Notes: generated from the sequence alone by a model not told the origin. 64,000 nucleotides of DNA from Phoma sp. XZ068 (GCA_004835665.1 RBKR01000023.1:124001-188000); one strand, 5' to 3'. Positions 43,472 through 54,890 are shown, counted from the stretch's first letter. Translations and numbers: made by a program.

Positions 43472-43882
43472 TCAGTCCTGGCGCTTGGCCTCGACCTCAA
43501 GCTCAATCAACATTGTAGGAAATGCCAGATGGGGTACTGCGACAGCCGTCCAGACAGGCTTGTGGCTCGGGATTCTTTTCTTCAGCGCTTCAGCAACCGG
43601 CTCCCAACTAGTACGGATATCAGTGTGATAGGACCGTAGCAAATAAACATCTTCCCAGCCACGTAGACCTGCCGCCTTAAGAACCAGGTCAACGTTCTTT
43701 ATAGCAAGCAGCACTTGCTTGGTAGAGTCATTTGCGTCAATGTCTCCGAACTCAGGATCCCAGCCTCCTTGTCCGGCACACTTAATAGTGCCGTTACCGA
43801 GATCGACTGTCTGAGAGTAGTGACCAAGCTCACCGAACTTCGTCGAGGCACCGGGGGGATTGTTGTACTTGAGCGAGGGCAT
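43472..43882 (-). CDS. RidA/YjgF/UK114-family protein
   Basis: 136 residues, starting MPSLKYNNPPGASTKFGELG. The RidA fold pattern is visible: GHYSQTVDLGNGTIKCAGQG, then DVYLLRSYHTDI and RIPSHKPVWTAVAVPHLAFP. The family deaminates reactive enamine/imine intermediates, but many fungal members, including those with this GHYSQ start, lack a tested activity. The usual catalytic Arg (R in the ..CR. strand of RidA) is not obvious. A CTTACAG acceptor precedes the ATG by four bases and a GTAAGT donor lies at about 43967-43972, so the 5' UTR probably has an intron. Function in detail unknown. Confidence 0.82.
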   Translation of the reverse strand: MPSLKYNNPPGASTKFGELGHYSQTVDLGNGTIKCAGQGGWDPEFGDIDANDSTKQVLLAIKNVDLVLKAAGLRGWEDVYLLRSYHTDIRTSWEPVAEALKKRIPSHKPVWTAVAVPHLAFPTMLIELEVEAKRQD

Positions 43883-44193
43883 TTTTCTGTAAGGGGTCAG
43901 TGGATGGATGTCTTCTATGTCACCAGACTGCCAAGGAAGAAGGTTCACCTGAAGTAGAGTTGTGCATTACTTACATTGGAGGTGATACTGATTGACCTGG
44001 ACTGTAATGCGGTATGAACTTTTCTCCACCTAGGTAGGGTGTCAATGAAGGCACACCATAAGATATTTGAAATATTTATATTGTAGCGAGGGAGTCTTAT
44101 TAAGTCAACAAAAGCAGGTGGCGTTTGTGGAGAATCCCGATGTCTCCAAATAAGTCTACGTGCATGTTGCTCAACTCTAGCCCCACAACGCCT
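43883..44193. other. Spacer, RidA promoter and 3' side of the C2H2 gene
   Basis: Holds an ACCTAGGTA near-palindrome (44028-44036) and an AT-rich patch (44060-44100). Confidence 0.5.
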
Positions 44194-45220
44194 TCAGGCA
44201 TGTTGTCCGAGCACGCCTTGTAGATTATTTCTCAGCCGCTCGTACTGATTTCTCCAATCGTTTGCTTCCTTGGCTGCAGCCCCTGCCCTTTCGGTTTCTG
44301 CAGTAGAATTTTGTTCAGCTGTGGCAAGCATCTGCACGAGCTCCTCAATCCGGTCAAGTAGCCTTTGCTCTCGGCTCGAGGATTCCTGTACGTGCCTTAT
44401 TTGGTCTTGAAAGCTCGTCCTAAGCTTTTCGTAGCTCTCATCCATCGCTTTGAGATGATCAAAGGGTCTGAAGTTCGCAGGGTCTGGCGCGTCAACATTC
44501 GCCGTCATAGTACCCGAATCTGACGATGGTGACCGGGGTATGCGTCCAAGGTTAATCTCTGAGGTTGGAATTGTTTGTGTCATGTTCCTATCGCGATACT
44601 CTTCTAAAGCATCACTTTGAGCGAGGCTGTTGGCAAGCCGCAGGAGACCACTGTTCCGAAAGAAGCTATCGAACTGAGACAAAACATTTTCATCTGTTCT
44701 CGGGCCGAGGAAAGCTGAACCTATGAGAGTGAGTCGAGAGCAGACAGTGTACTTTATGTGAGAGGCTGACCAATGCCGGCATATTCTGGTGGTATCGGTA
44801 GTGTGATAGTAGGGGACGAGCCGGGATCATGGAGGATCCTATCTCTTACATCACATTGAGCTGACTCGCCTTCGACCGATTTTGTAAGCCGAGACTCCTT
44901 CAGCGCCAATGCGCTTCTTGACGAAACCCCATGGAGGCCTGATGAGTGGCTTGTATCCACCTGTACATCATATGCGCTCTGGTGCGCAAGGCGGCTATGA
45001 CGCTGTAGCAGGTCTCTTCTTGCGAACGAAGTCCCGCATTGACATGAGTATGGCTTCTCTTTTGTATCTGCGCGTATGTTCAAGCCATTGGTGAGCATGG
45101 CAAGTGTGACAGGGCAACATATCACTTACGTGTGCGAGTATGCCTTATCAGATGTTCTGATTTACGGAATCCCCTGTCGCAGAATCTACATCGGTGTGGG
45201 CGATCGTGCGACTGGTCCAT
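44194..45220 (-). CDS. C2H2 zinc-finger transcription factor
   Basis: Three exons: 45130-45220, 44771-45067 and 44194-44720, giving 304 residues. Two fingers sit at the N-terminus. The first has C11-X2-C14-X12-H27-X3-H31; the linker TKEKPYSC crosses intron 1. The second, CQCGTSFARRDLLQRH, has the CXC spacing common in fungal regulators. Intron 2 has a weak donor (GTCAGC), but splicing joins YAGIG to SAFLGPRTDENVL in frame. The C-terminus has a helix rich in Glu/Arg (residues about 225-290; EQRLLDRIEELVQMLATAEQ), a likely coiled coil. It faces a Zn2Cys6 gene across 179 bp. Targets unknown. Confidence 0.82.
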
Positions 45221-45399
45221 CTGGATGTATTCGACGTGGTTGAGCTGAACCTCGGGATGACGATGAGATAGTTGGAGATGACCAGTTCTTTCTGCACTAG
45301 CCAAGTGGGGCACCGCTCTCCAACTCTCCAACTTCGGGATGCTAGCCGTCACTTCGATGCCTTTGGGCTTTGTAAAAAATATCTGCAGAAGATCTTAAC
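45221..45399. promoter_or_regulatory. Shared promoter of a C2H2 / Zn2Cys6 regulator pair
   Basis: The two ATG codons are 179 bp apart and point away from each other. No TATA box is evident; the CA-poor sequence includes TTTGTAAAAAATATC just before the plus-strand start. Confidence 0.55.
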
Positions 45400-47588
45400 A
45401 TGACTGAGCGATCACCTAGCTACAAAAGGTTCAAGACGCCTCCTGCCAGAGCTGCATGCTCCTCGTGGTACGCCACCGTTAGTGCTCTCCCTCCGGCAAT
45501 CTGCTTACATACACCAGTCGTGCATCTCGAGTACGATGCAGTGGCACAACTCCGTGTGCTCGTGTGAGTATCAATTGGCCTTCTCATTCCTAACTTTCTT
45601 GCTAACATTGAGCAGTGTGCAAAGACAGGAAGGACATGCGTCTTCACGACCGGCCGACGAGGTCGAAGTTCAGTCGCAGTGGCGGGACAAGAGCCGAATG
45701 AAGATAACTTTAATAACGGCAGCAATCCATCACTGGAGGGAAGTGGTCAACTTGAGCCTACATTGCCAATCGCCACAAATGCCTCTATCGTGCAAGACGA
45801 CCTTGGTGGCTTCCTGCCCCCGCTATTCAATGGCAATATTGATGCATTCAATTTCGACGAGATCTTCCTTGGGGGCACGGAGTCAAACCTGGATAGTTTC
45901 TTTGCGGATATTTTTAGCTTGCCGACTTTCCCTCGCCTAGGTGTTGATGGGATAGCTCCAGTCCTCACTGCACCAGTACATTCTCCCGTTCAGGAGTACT
46001 GCTCTGATGCTGAAGTGTAAGTTCAAGGCCTTACATGGATTCGAAGATATCATGCTTACAAAATCCTGTAAAGGCTACAAGCATATTACCATTGTGTATA
46101 CGCCGTCTTTCCCATTCTGCCTCCACCTGCTGAGACGGTAGACAGCAATGAACGTGGTGCACATGGGCTCGCATATATACCTTCCTCCCCTCTTATCCTA
46201 GCTTTACTGGCGATTCTGACCCAATTGGCGCCGTTACATCCCAATGAGAGCTCTCGAGGCAGTCGTAGCGAGGCATCTGAGCGCTTCGCGTATTGCGCGT
46301 TGGAGGCGATCGAAAACGTGCCCAACTTGCAGTCGCTTGAGCTTGGTCTCTGCTCAGCTTCTTCATATCATCAAAACGTACCTCTTGAGCTTGAAGTTCC
46401 TATGGCATACTGCGTACTTAGCCTGTACCAGTACCTCTGCTGCGGTAACATCGATCAGATGACGCTCCTAGCTAATAAATCATCCGCATTCTTTGAGAAC
46501 CACCTCCAATCTACAGGAAGTTTGTCAAATGGAACTACTTCGTTTGATGAAGCTTTACGAAGAGCATGGTGGATGACTTATATATGCGTATGCAACGCTT
46601 CGGTGGTGAGCTGCAAGCCTCCATTCAATCCAATTGTTATCGACTCGATACGAATACCGTATCCCACGACTAGCCACGAGGAAGAAATATGGAGTCGATA
46701 TATACGTGCTGAAGAGACTCTGGTGGCGGCTACTCTCCTGCTAGTCGCGCTTGTACAAGGTTTCAATACGGAGGCTGCCATACCGTCGTTCAACCGAAGT
46801 TTGAAAGTACTTGGAGACCTAATATCCCACCAATTGACCCTCAACTCTGCGGCGCCCGACGTTGAGTTGAGTGAGGCCCATTCAGCAGACTCGAGGCTCG
46901 CGTATTGCTTCCATATTCTAACCCGAGTGCGATTGATGAGCGCGCGGATCAAAGTCCATCGATATCGCGCTTTCATGGACGATCCTCGTATGTTGAAAAG
47001 ATTCATGAGGATCGCCTCCACAGTCGTAGATCCAGACCAGGGTTCATCTGAGACTCCTGCATCAGCATTCAGCTCTATCAATCCTCACCGCGTTTTCCCC
47101 TTTCAAGAGGTACAAGCCCAAAGCATCTGTCTGGAATCCGCGTCAGCAATATCGGTTGATCTGAGGCAGCTCTTGGAGTCAAAGACTATTGCAGCACCTT
47201 CTGTGTGCTCGGCAATGATCGCAGGCTATACACTGATGATGATGGCGCACTTCTCGTCTTCCGCGTCGAGAACGAACATGTCGTTGCTTACACGAGATGA
47301 AATGCGGATAAAGTGCGAAATCGGAGTCAAGACTGCTGTGCACGTGCTTGACTCGTATTCAGCCGGATCTGATTTCTTAAAGGGCTTGAGAGGTATGTCG
47401 CCTGTTGAGGCGGGCATTGTGAGTTTTCCTCTGATTACAGGCCACTAACGATCACATCGCAGATCAGCTTCGCACCGCTGCTATGGCATGCGGAATCATC
47501 TGAGCTGCCTTTTCACCGAAATGAACCCGGGCTCATTACCAAAGGTTTGGATGATGAAGGTGCGCGAGAAAGTTCTGATAGCACGTAG
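45400..47588 (+). CDS. Zn2Cys6 transcription factor with fungal-specific domain
   Basis: Five exons: 45400-45467, 45518-45563, 45616-46016, 46074-47418 and 47463-47588, giving 661 residues. The zinc cluster is assembled from three exons: Cys20, Cys23, Cys30, Cys36, Cys39 and Cys46 (CX2CX6CX5CX2CX6C). Exon 4 joins EVLQAYYHCVYAVFPIL, the usual start of the fungal transcription factor middle domain. That domain runs to about residue 500 with LRRAWWMTYICVCNASVV. Exon 5 adds ISFAPLLWHAESSELP and a polar end. The last intron has CTAAC and CGCAG. It faces the C2H2 gene. Regulated genes cannot be inferred. Confidence 0.88.
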
Positions 47589-48022
47589 ACGAACTCCAAT
47601 CACATCTGAAGCTTGAAGGAGCGCACAACAGATGTTACAAGCACAAACAGATACACGGTGAGACTTTTTGGGGGAGCAGTCCCCAGAAGAGGAAGTGTGC
47701 ACAACGTCTGTTCTTGCAGCCTTGGGGCCGGATCGCTTCTGCCAGCTGCGTTGCAATCTACACTAATTATTTATCCCGTTCTCTGCAATATATTTTAGCA
47801 TATATGTTCGACCAGACACAAAGTCAAGGACTATTAGTCTTTTAGATTATTATTGATATTCGGCTAGTGCAAAATTCTCTGTTTGTTTTAACGTAGACAG
47901 ATCCAAAGGTCTTGAGTTCCTGGCTGTTAAAAGCCTAATACATAAAAGTAGTTAGTAAAAATTTAATGCTGTTCTCAAGCGGACATTGGTGAGATATAAG
48001 AACACGTCATAACTGGATCATG
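47589..48022. other. Spacer between convergent genes, AT-rich
   Basis: 3' regions of the Zn2Cys6 gene and the second HET gene. AT-rich from about 47790 to 47990. No gene. Confidence 0.5.
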
Positions 48023-50518
48023 TTAAGAACCTCTTTTGCCTTTAGACCTCCAATACTTTTGTCCCACAACGCACATCTCCCAAGAATCGGCTGGCAATTT
48101 GTGAGAAGAGCGAATGTTGTTGATAGTCCCGCTATCGAGAAGAAGAGCGGTAACAAAACTCAGTACAAGTAAAAACAGTAGCAATGCTCCGTTCATCGAT
48201 ATTTTGGCATCTGGACTTGCGCTAGTCTCGGATCCCCGATTTGAATCGTGCTGTTGTGCTACTCGGTCTTGGTGCTCATCCTCGCTACGGCTTCTGATTT
48301 CTCGCTCGGCTTCGCGATTGCGATTGTTTTCATGCATCTGATAGTTGAGAAGCTGATCACCTGTGCGGATTTGAAAGCCATCAAACGGACCGCCTAAGCG
48401 GGCGTCTCGCCCGTAGGCCAGCGCGATGCCCTGAATGTCGTCCAGAGATGTATGCTTGACAGGAACCCAGATGCCTACAACCTCAAGAACAGCAGGCAGG
48501 GCGGGTCCGACCAATGCTGTTTCGAGTAGGGAACAGCCATATGACAAGGAATCGCGGGTTGTGCATACAGTCAAGAATTTGCGGCCGTGGATGAAGCTGG
48601 TTCGGGTGCGCTCATCGAGAGTGGGAACGCCCCTCTCTAAGGAGCGGGCTGTAGATGCTTTGAAGAGGCCGATACAAGGAGGCTCTTGGAGTGATACAAC
48701 CAGCTCCAACTGTGCGTCTCTACATTGCTTCAAAGGTAAGTTAAGCGCCGAGACTACGAGCCGGTACATCACATCGTGATGATCTACTTCAAGCCCATTG
48801 TTCCACCCGTCTGGAAAAGCAACATCGTGCGAACTATCCCGATGTTTCCTGAAAGGATCGATGAGACCACCAGCGAATATAAGATCCAGTGTATGATCCC
48901 CTGGTTGTGTGACTCTAAAAACGGGGTCGTCATTTAGGAGGTCGCTGGTGGCAAGCCCATTTATCGTGTGGCTTGTGAAATGCTTGACCACAGTTCGCAG
49001 CTGAGAGAACGCTTCATGTGTCGTTAAATTTCCAAGCAAGGACGTATACGTCGCAGCACGTGAGGAAAGAGACATGCTGTTCTCTCCGAGTGACACCAAT
49101 GGTATAGAGCCGCGGAAGACTGGCACGCTTCGAGCCTGCACCAGGACGCCATAGATGTCTTGGGCACTCCGAATGTCGATTTCGTGCAAGTATGTAGTCG
49201 GACGCCAAAGGCCGCCTGCGTCTCTGTTTCCGAACAAGCCTGCTGGGGCGTTTGATGCAGGTGATATGCCCCATTTGACTTCAAGTTGTGTGACTGCGTC
49301 CTCGAGCAGAGCTGGAAAGGCCATATCTCGATAGCCTCCCGGCTTTTCATACCCGGGACAGTCAATCCATATGGCAAGGACGTAATCCCTAATTTTAGTC
49401 GTTCGACGGGTGGATTGGCCAAGCATAACCAGTTGATATAGGAATCCCCGAAGTCTGCTACTGACGCTCCGTGTGCCCGACTGGCGCTCTGGATTTTCAA
49501 TTTGTTCACCTCGCAGGAAGCGACAGAGCATAACAGTGGCGTTCATCTGGTTGCTGTAGTCAGGATTGCCGTATTGGCAGTATCCCGACATGGAGTCCAT
49601 AGCATAACCACGGAACAGCACATTGGCGTGTCTGACTGCGATAGCAGCGTCTCTGGTAAGATAACCCTCCCGGCTCTTGCGTTCGTAAAGGAGTCGTGGG
49701 AAAGCAGCAAGACTGCCCAATATTGCTTCGTGATCCTCCAGATCATTTACACATGGCAGAGGCTCCGGAGAGGTACGAACTACTGAGATTCGACGACTGT
49801 ACATCAACTCCTGCCTGGTCCAAAGGCGATCGAACCAAGAGCTAAGGCCAAAGGCATTGAGGCAATTGATTTGCCTGACTCTTCGGATGTACAAATTGTT
49901 TATTTCGTCGTGAGAGAAGGAACCGGTCTCCCATGCCTGAACGATGTGACCGGTCCATCTGTCGAGACAAGTGCAGACTGCACCAGGCATCAGAGCAACG
50001 ACGTCCAGAGCTTGGTAGATGTACGGGATCAGATTTAGAGTCTTTTCAACCTCGTTTTGGGGCATGCACATCTGGTCCATCCAAAATCCACCGTGCAGCT
50101 GTGTTAGGTTGACAAGGCATGATTGGAGGTCGAACTGGTGCCATTCTGCACCGGGCTCTAAAGAAAGCGGGCAGGCGCCGTCCTGACGCGGTACCCCATG
50201 CCCAATCTGGACCTTCTGTCGGTCGAACTCGCCCCAGGTGTACGACAGGGCTACTCCGGACGAGTTTGCGATGGGAAGCTGCTTAAATTCAACAACCAGA
50301 TGCGGCTCTTTCGTCGGTGCCGGACACGCCGGAGCTTCGTTGCAGCAGAATGACGCGCGGGCGATGGGAATCACTGCGAGCGCGGCATTTTGCAGTTCGT
50401 GGGCGTGGCTATCCTGCGAGCAGCGCATGAGAAGAGTGTTAAGCGCAGGGAGTTGACCGGCATTTGCAGGAAGCTGGTCAGGATTGTCGCGAATCGGGCT
50501 TTGAGGTATAGGGTTCAT
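48023..50518 (-). CDS. HET-domain protein with C-terminal membrane segment
   Basis: Single exon, 831 residues. HET blocks: VALSYTWGEF (near residue 90), GGFWMDQMCMPQNEVEKTLN (near 145), YIYQALDVVALMPGAVC and WFDRLWTRQELMYSRRISVV (near 230). The order and spacing fit the family, though several positions are non-consensus. The C-terminal region is long and unmatched. It carries a hydrophobic stretch near residues 778-796 (GALLLFLLVLSFVTALLLDS) and a basic tail (KYWRSKGKRGS), so it may be tail-anchored. Role in self/non-self recognition is inferred from the family. No partner gene such as a NACHT or patatin protein is adjacent. Confidence 0.85.
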   Translation of the reverse strand: MNPIPQSPIRDNPDQLPANAGQLPALNTLLMRCSQDSHAHELQNAALAVIPIARASFCCNEAPACPAPTKEPHLVVEFKQLPIANSSGVALSYTWGEFDRQKVQIGHGVPRQDGACPLSLEPGAEWHQFDLQSCLVNLTQLHGGFWMDQMCMPQNEVEKTLNLIPYIYQALDVVALMPGAVCTCLDRWTGHIVQAWETGSFSHDEINNLYIRRVRQINCLNAFGLSSWFDRLWTRQELMYSRRISVVRTSPEPLPCVNDLEDHEAILGSLAAFPRLLYERKSREGYLTRDAAIAVRHANVLFRGYAMDSMSGYCQYGNPDYSNQMNATVMLCRFLRGEQIENPERQSGTRSVSSRLRGFLYQLVMLGQSTRRTTKIRDYVLAIWIDCPGYEKPGGYRDMAFPALLEDAVTQLEVKWGISPASNAPAGLFGNRDAGGLWRPTTYLHEIDIRSAQDIYGVLVQARSVPVFRGSIPLVSLGENSMSLSSRAATYTSLLGNLTTHEAFSQLRTVVKHFTSHTINGLATSDLLNDDPVFRVTQPGDHTLDLIFAGGLIDPFRKHRDSSHDVAFPDGWNNGLEVDHHDVMYRLVVSALNLPLKQCRDAQLELVVSLQEPPCIGLFKASTARSLERGVPTLDERTRTSFIHGRKFLTVCTTRDSLSYGCSLLETALVGPALPAVLEVVGIWVPVKHTSLDDIQGIALAYGRDARLGGPFDGFQIRTGDQLLNYQMHENNRNREAEREIRSRSEDEHQDRVAQQHDSNRGSETSASPDAKISMNGALLLFLLVLSFVTALLLDSGTINNIRSSHKLPADSWEMCVVGQKYWRSKGKRGS

Positions 50519-51946
50519 TTTTCGAAACGCGGTGTCGGCTGAGCGATCATAAACAAAATCTTATCTCGAGTTCCCAGGAATAAGGTACTTGAAATCCTAC
50601 TCCACTGCTCATAGAGCTTAGTTGAACTCCAAACATTGTTGCTGCTGGACAAGCTTCAAGCTTTGAACTTGAGCGTGCAAGTGCTCCGGCCCGTTGACTA
50701 CGCTACCTGCGCCCACCACGAAGGCAGTGCATGCTCTTAGCACAGCCACCCGTGGACATCTGCCCGCAGCGCCCCTCTCTGGAAACCAGTCTTCACCTTC
50801 ATTCTCAGTGCAAACCGTCTGAAGCTGTAGGTAACAAGAAAAATGCTTTCTGTTTTCTTTTCAAAAGACTTACCTAGGTACTCAACACCTGGGTGCGTGA
50901 GAGCTCTGTACTGGCTGGGTAGCGAGCCATACTCGACTACTTGCGCGAAACACTCACCTACAATGCTGCGCTCCGTCATGGCGACTGTTGAATGGTTGAT
51001 CACGGAAAAACGCCGACGATGCTTACAACGATGGATTGCCAATATGGACTTTGGAACGTAAACAATGCATTGTGGACGAAACGTACCTGCTGTATATACA
51101 GGACAACTGAAGGCGCCGGAGTAGGCGTTCGTGGTCGCCGTTCATGATCTCGGACCGTCCCCGAACCTGGTTGCTTGGGCGCTCGCGCCACAATCCAATG
51201 TTGTGGGCGGCTAAAGGTTCCGCGTCGGACGTTCTCGCTGCGTGCTCATGCAACAATCTCATCGGTGTCGACGACGCATCCAGACAGCTCAACGCTCATT
51301 CCGACGCCGAACAAACACTCTCTTGCCTTCTCCACATCGAGTGCAGGTATCTGTCTCGTATGGTAGTTACTATCTAGGTAGCCGAGTCTTGATCAAGTTA
51401 CCTCGCACCCCCCGGTCTGCACCCGGAACACCACTGGGCAAACCCTACCATCATCAATCACACGACCTACGGGGATGCAGACTCGTTGGGACGTGCAACG
51501 TGATGTGCTGGTTCACACACTTGAATTTCAAATGAATTGCCGCATGGGAACCTAGTTAAACCAACCGCTCAAAATGTATTTGAACGGTGCGTGTCGTGCT
51601 GTACTGCACCCGCGTGATGCATGCCTCGTCACAGGGTCCAACCGTAGGGAAGGCCGCCTACAGTTGGCGCCATGGGATAGGTGAATACATACGTGCCATG
51701 CACAGAACTGTTAGCGCCGCGGTCTTGGTAACCGTGTATTTGGGATGCCGAGGTGGAAGAGGGGCAAGGGGACAGTGACGTCCCTGGCACTTAGAGTGGT
51801 TGTGGACGTGCCGTCTCAAGATTTCCGCCAACCGGTTGTATGGCAGCTGATTCTCCTTAATCACTCCCTTTTGCGTTTCCTTCCCCGACAAGCTTGTTCA
51901 AGTCTCTGGGTGTAAGCGCAAATATTTCGTGAAAAGGTAAGGACTA

Positions 51947-52061
51947 GATGCATTGTATGGTATCGTGTTATAGTATGAAATACGCTGTTCGAGAAATTTT
52001 TGGGTTATATTGCCTATTAGTTAAGTCATAGTAAGAAATAGATACCATACAATGATGCATC
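51947..52061. repeat. Short inverted repeat, 18 bp arms
   Basis: GATGCATTGTATGGTATC at 51947-51964 is matched by its reverse complement at 52041-52061, apart from a three-base insertion (ATG) in the right arm. The spacer is 76 bp and AT-rich. It could be a hairpin or the ends of a tiny element; no target duplication seen. Confidence 0.55.
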
Positions 52062-52772
52062 TCCTATACCATGTGCGCCAAAAGGAGCGCATCCTAATAT
52101 GTCTGGCTTGTCGGCCGTCGCGGTATCCAGACCGTGAGTGGTCCCTTCAACTGCTTCGACTATCTCTTCTTCTCTAAAGAAACTTAGGTCAATCGGAAAT
52201 TTGACTATCTCTCCCTCTCCTACGTCTTGGATTCTTCCGAAAACTCGTTTTGGCGTAAGAGACAACATAACTTGACGATACACATTTGGCCCCCCAACGT
52301 GGATGCCTAGTCGAACTTTGGCCCCCAACTTAAGCTAGTGGTACACAGTCGCCCGTTCCAAATCTTGAGACGCGTACGTTGCACCCATTCTTACAAACCT
52401 AAATCTAGCTTACTTATTCTTATTCACTCGCATTTTGCATCCCACGTTCTCTGACTTGGTAGACTATCTAAAATACCGGAGTCGTTATGTGAAAGTCCAA
52501 GGCATCGGGGGGCGCTGAATGTTCCCTTTTGTAGACTAGGCTAGGTCGGGATACATCCTTTTACTTTGACCTCCGGACGGGCATAGATCTCCTGCCTTGC
52601 CCATTTCTTCAACCCCTACTCCTAAAATAACATGCGCAACCAAGCTGCTAACAAAGTAAGATCGCCAAACTTCCGTATCAAGCCCAGCGAGGCGGCCCAA
52701 ACTTATCGCCGTGCGAAGCTGGAGGATACAGCTAGTCCTCGTTAGGAGATATCTCGCAGCTTGGCATAGCAT
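52026..52772 (-). pseudogene. Possible gene fragment(s)
   Basis: Two minus-strand frames on the same stretch, 52536-52772 and 52026-52328, read like real protein (for example VGGPNVYRQVMLSL, EIVKFPIDLSFFREEEIVEA). They have no continuous frame or splice signals joining them. The family is not recognised. A decayed gene or a transposon fragment would explain them; chance is also possible. Confidence 0.22.
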
Positions 52773-52937
52773 AGAGTGCCACTGTATCTAGTACATATAC
52801 GACTTCAAGATGATGTTCTTTGAACCTTATCGTGTTAGCTTAGGAACTTACCTGGCAGCCGCTCATTCTCTACCAAACTACCTTGTTGCTCTTTACATTT
52901 TCTATCACTAATACTTTGCATCTTGCATCCACTTGCC

Positions 52938-54890
52938 ATGGTACTTTTGAAACCCACCTTGGCCATACTGGCCCTGGTCTCTATTGTGGGGGCTCAGAAT
53001 GCTGCAGCGAAGTTGGAGAAGAGTGCGCAAAATTGTGGGCTCAGCGCGTTCGATCCCAAGTCATGGGCGGCAAGCGGTGCTGAGAAGAAGCTCGGCGATT
53101 GGCTCGACAAGAACGGTCCAAGTAAAGCGACCCAATCTCTTCGTTGTCCTGGGCTAACATTTTCTCCTCAGTGGATTGGCTCCAAGCTATCAGCAAAGCT
53201 GAGATGGGGCCCAAGACCATTGCAATCGATTGTGCTCACACGAGCTCCAATAGTTGCAGAGCTCCAGAAGGCCCCGCGAACTGCAAGAAATATGAATGTG
53301 AGTTGTAATTCGACTGCATTGATACTTGAAGACCGCTTGTTTAATGGTTTTATAGACTTTTTTATCCGAACCATGGCCGCTCAAGTCAACGCCGCGTTTA
53401 AGAGCATCCAGAACAATCTTCAAGTTCAAACCATCAAGGATGCGCTCAAGGTTGACAGCATAATCAACGACTTTGATGTTCTTAAGCCACCGGCGGGATC
53501 GAAGACTCCTGGCTTGCTCAACAACATTGCCATTGGTAAATTTATGCTTTCCGGATGAGGCGGGCTTATGCTTAGTGATAACCAGGACCCGCCATACTGT
53601 CCACAATCTTCGGATTTTTTCCGGGTGGCCAAGTCGCATCGGGAATATTCTCGATTATTGGTGCTGCTATCACCGTAAGTATAATCTCAAGGTTGATATC
53701 AACCACTGACGGGTGCGCCAGGCTACAGCCGACAATCTCGAGGAAAATAAACAAGAGCCAGAGTTGCCCGAATACAACGATCTTGCGGCCGCGATGAACG
53801 ATCGTCTGGGCGGGTTCTTTAGCAACACACAATCCACGTTGGAAAAAACCCTTCTGGCCATCTTTGGTGATAGCAGCCTGCCCGAAGCGGAATCTACCCA
53901 ACTTGTGCGCGATATGGTCGGCCGGATGTCTGGCGTCGGCGTCCAGAACCTCAACAAGGATGCGAAGTCTCCCGTCGCCGAGTTACTTAAAGGCGGCGAG
54001 TGGCTCAGTAAGGTACAAGCGAGCAAGGTAGACGAAGCGATGAAGGAAGCCTTCGCAACGACCCACCGAGGCCTCATCGGTAACCTCCTCGCAACTTTGC
54101 AGGTCTATGTCGAGCAAGAAATGCCTGCATATAACGAAGGTCTGGTTCAGCCTTGTACCGCACTCGGCACGCTTCAGGAGGGCAATTCATGCCACGTGAT
54201 TAAGCACAAGCCATTCGATGGGGGTGACCGCGCGCCTCTCGAGGAGAAACACCTCAGACTCATGGGAGACTACGGCATCGATCTGCACACTCTTATTCGC
54301 AACGTGCGCGATTGCAACAATGGTGCAGTTGACACCAAGCAGATTTTGACTGATGGATCCTACCCGCGCTGCTTCTTCGGCATGAACTTCGCCCAACGCG
54401 TCCACGACAAAGACCGAGACTTTTACTCCCGCGTGCTCAGTGGAGGTGGAGGCGGAAGTTGTGTCTCAAGTTATCAGAACCAGCAAGGAGTGCCAGAATG
54501 GATCAGGGGCACTTGTGGTGTTGAGATTCCGAAATGGAAACCCTGCAAGGTCATATTCGAGTAAGCATCTTCCCGGCCCTCTCTACTTCGTCAATAAATC
54601 TAACCAGAAAAAACAGAGAGACGGGTTACTGGACCGAAGGCGGCCTAGACCGGTACAGGATGGGTATGATTGGCGAGAATGTCGACATTGCGCCGATTTG
54701 TCCGTATGCGATGGATAACAGGTGGTGTATGGGTTCGTCAAACAAGCAGTGTTACTTCAACGAGGACATCAAGAAGTGGGTGTTTGACGTCAATTTCGCG
54801 AAGGGGGGTGGTGGCCACCAATCCTACAAGACTTGCAGAGATGATACCCGCCAGAGATACGCCGATCATAACCGATGTGAGATTGCTTGA
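52938..54890 (+). CDS. Large secreted cysteine-rich protein, unknown function
   Basis: Six exons: 52938-53115, 53172-53297, 53356-53535, 53586-53674, 53722-54560 and 54617-54890. All have GT-AG introns of 47-58 nt, and the product is 561 residues. MVLLKPTLAILALVSIVGAQ is a signal peptide. Residues 60-110 have a Cys cluster (IDCAHTSSNSC, ANCKKYE). A hydrophobic Gly-rich stretch lies near 162-190 (AILSTIFGFFPGGQVASGIF). A helical, acidic central region follows. The last 200 residues hold most of the Cys (NSCHVIK, VRDCNNG, GTCGVE, WKPCKV, APICPY, KQCYF, NRCEIA), suggesting a disulfide-bonded domain. Splicing is supported throughout by frame. I do not recognise the family. Confidence 0.78.

Larger units (their letters stand above)
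50519..52937. other. Gene-poor interval with repeats
   Basis: No intact gene supported. Contains a perfect TACCTAGGTA (50871-50880), a near copy TATCTAGGTA (51371-51380), an imperfect inverted repeat (51947-51964 with 52041-52061) and coding-like minus-strand fragments at 52026-52772. Confidence 0.45.
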
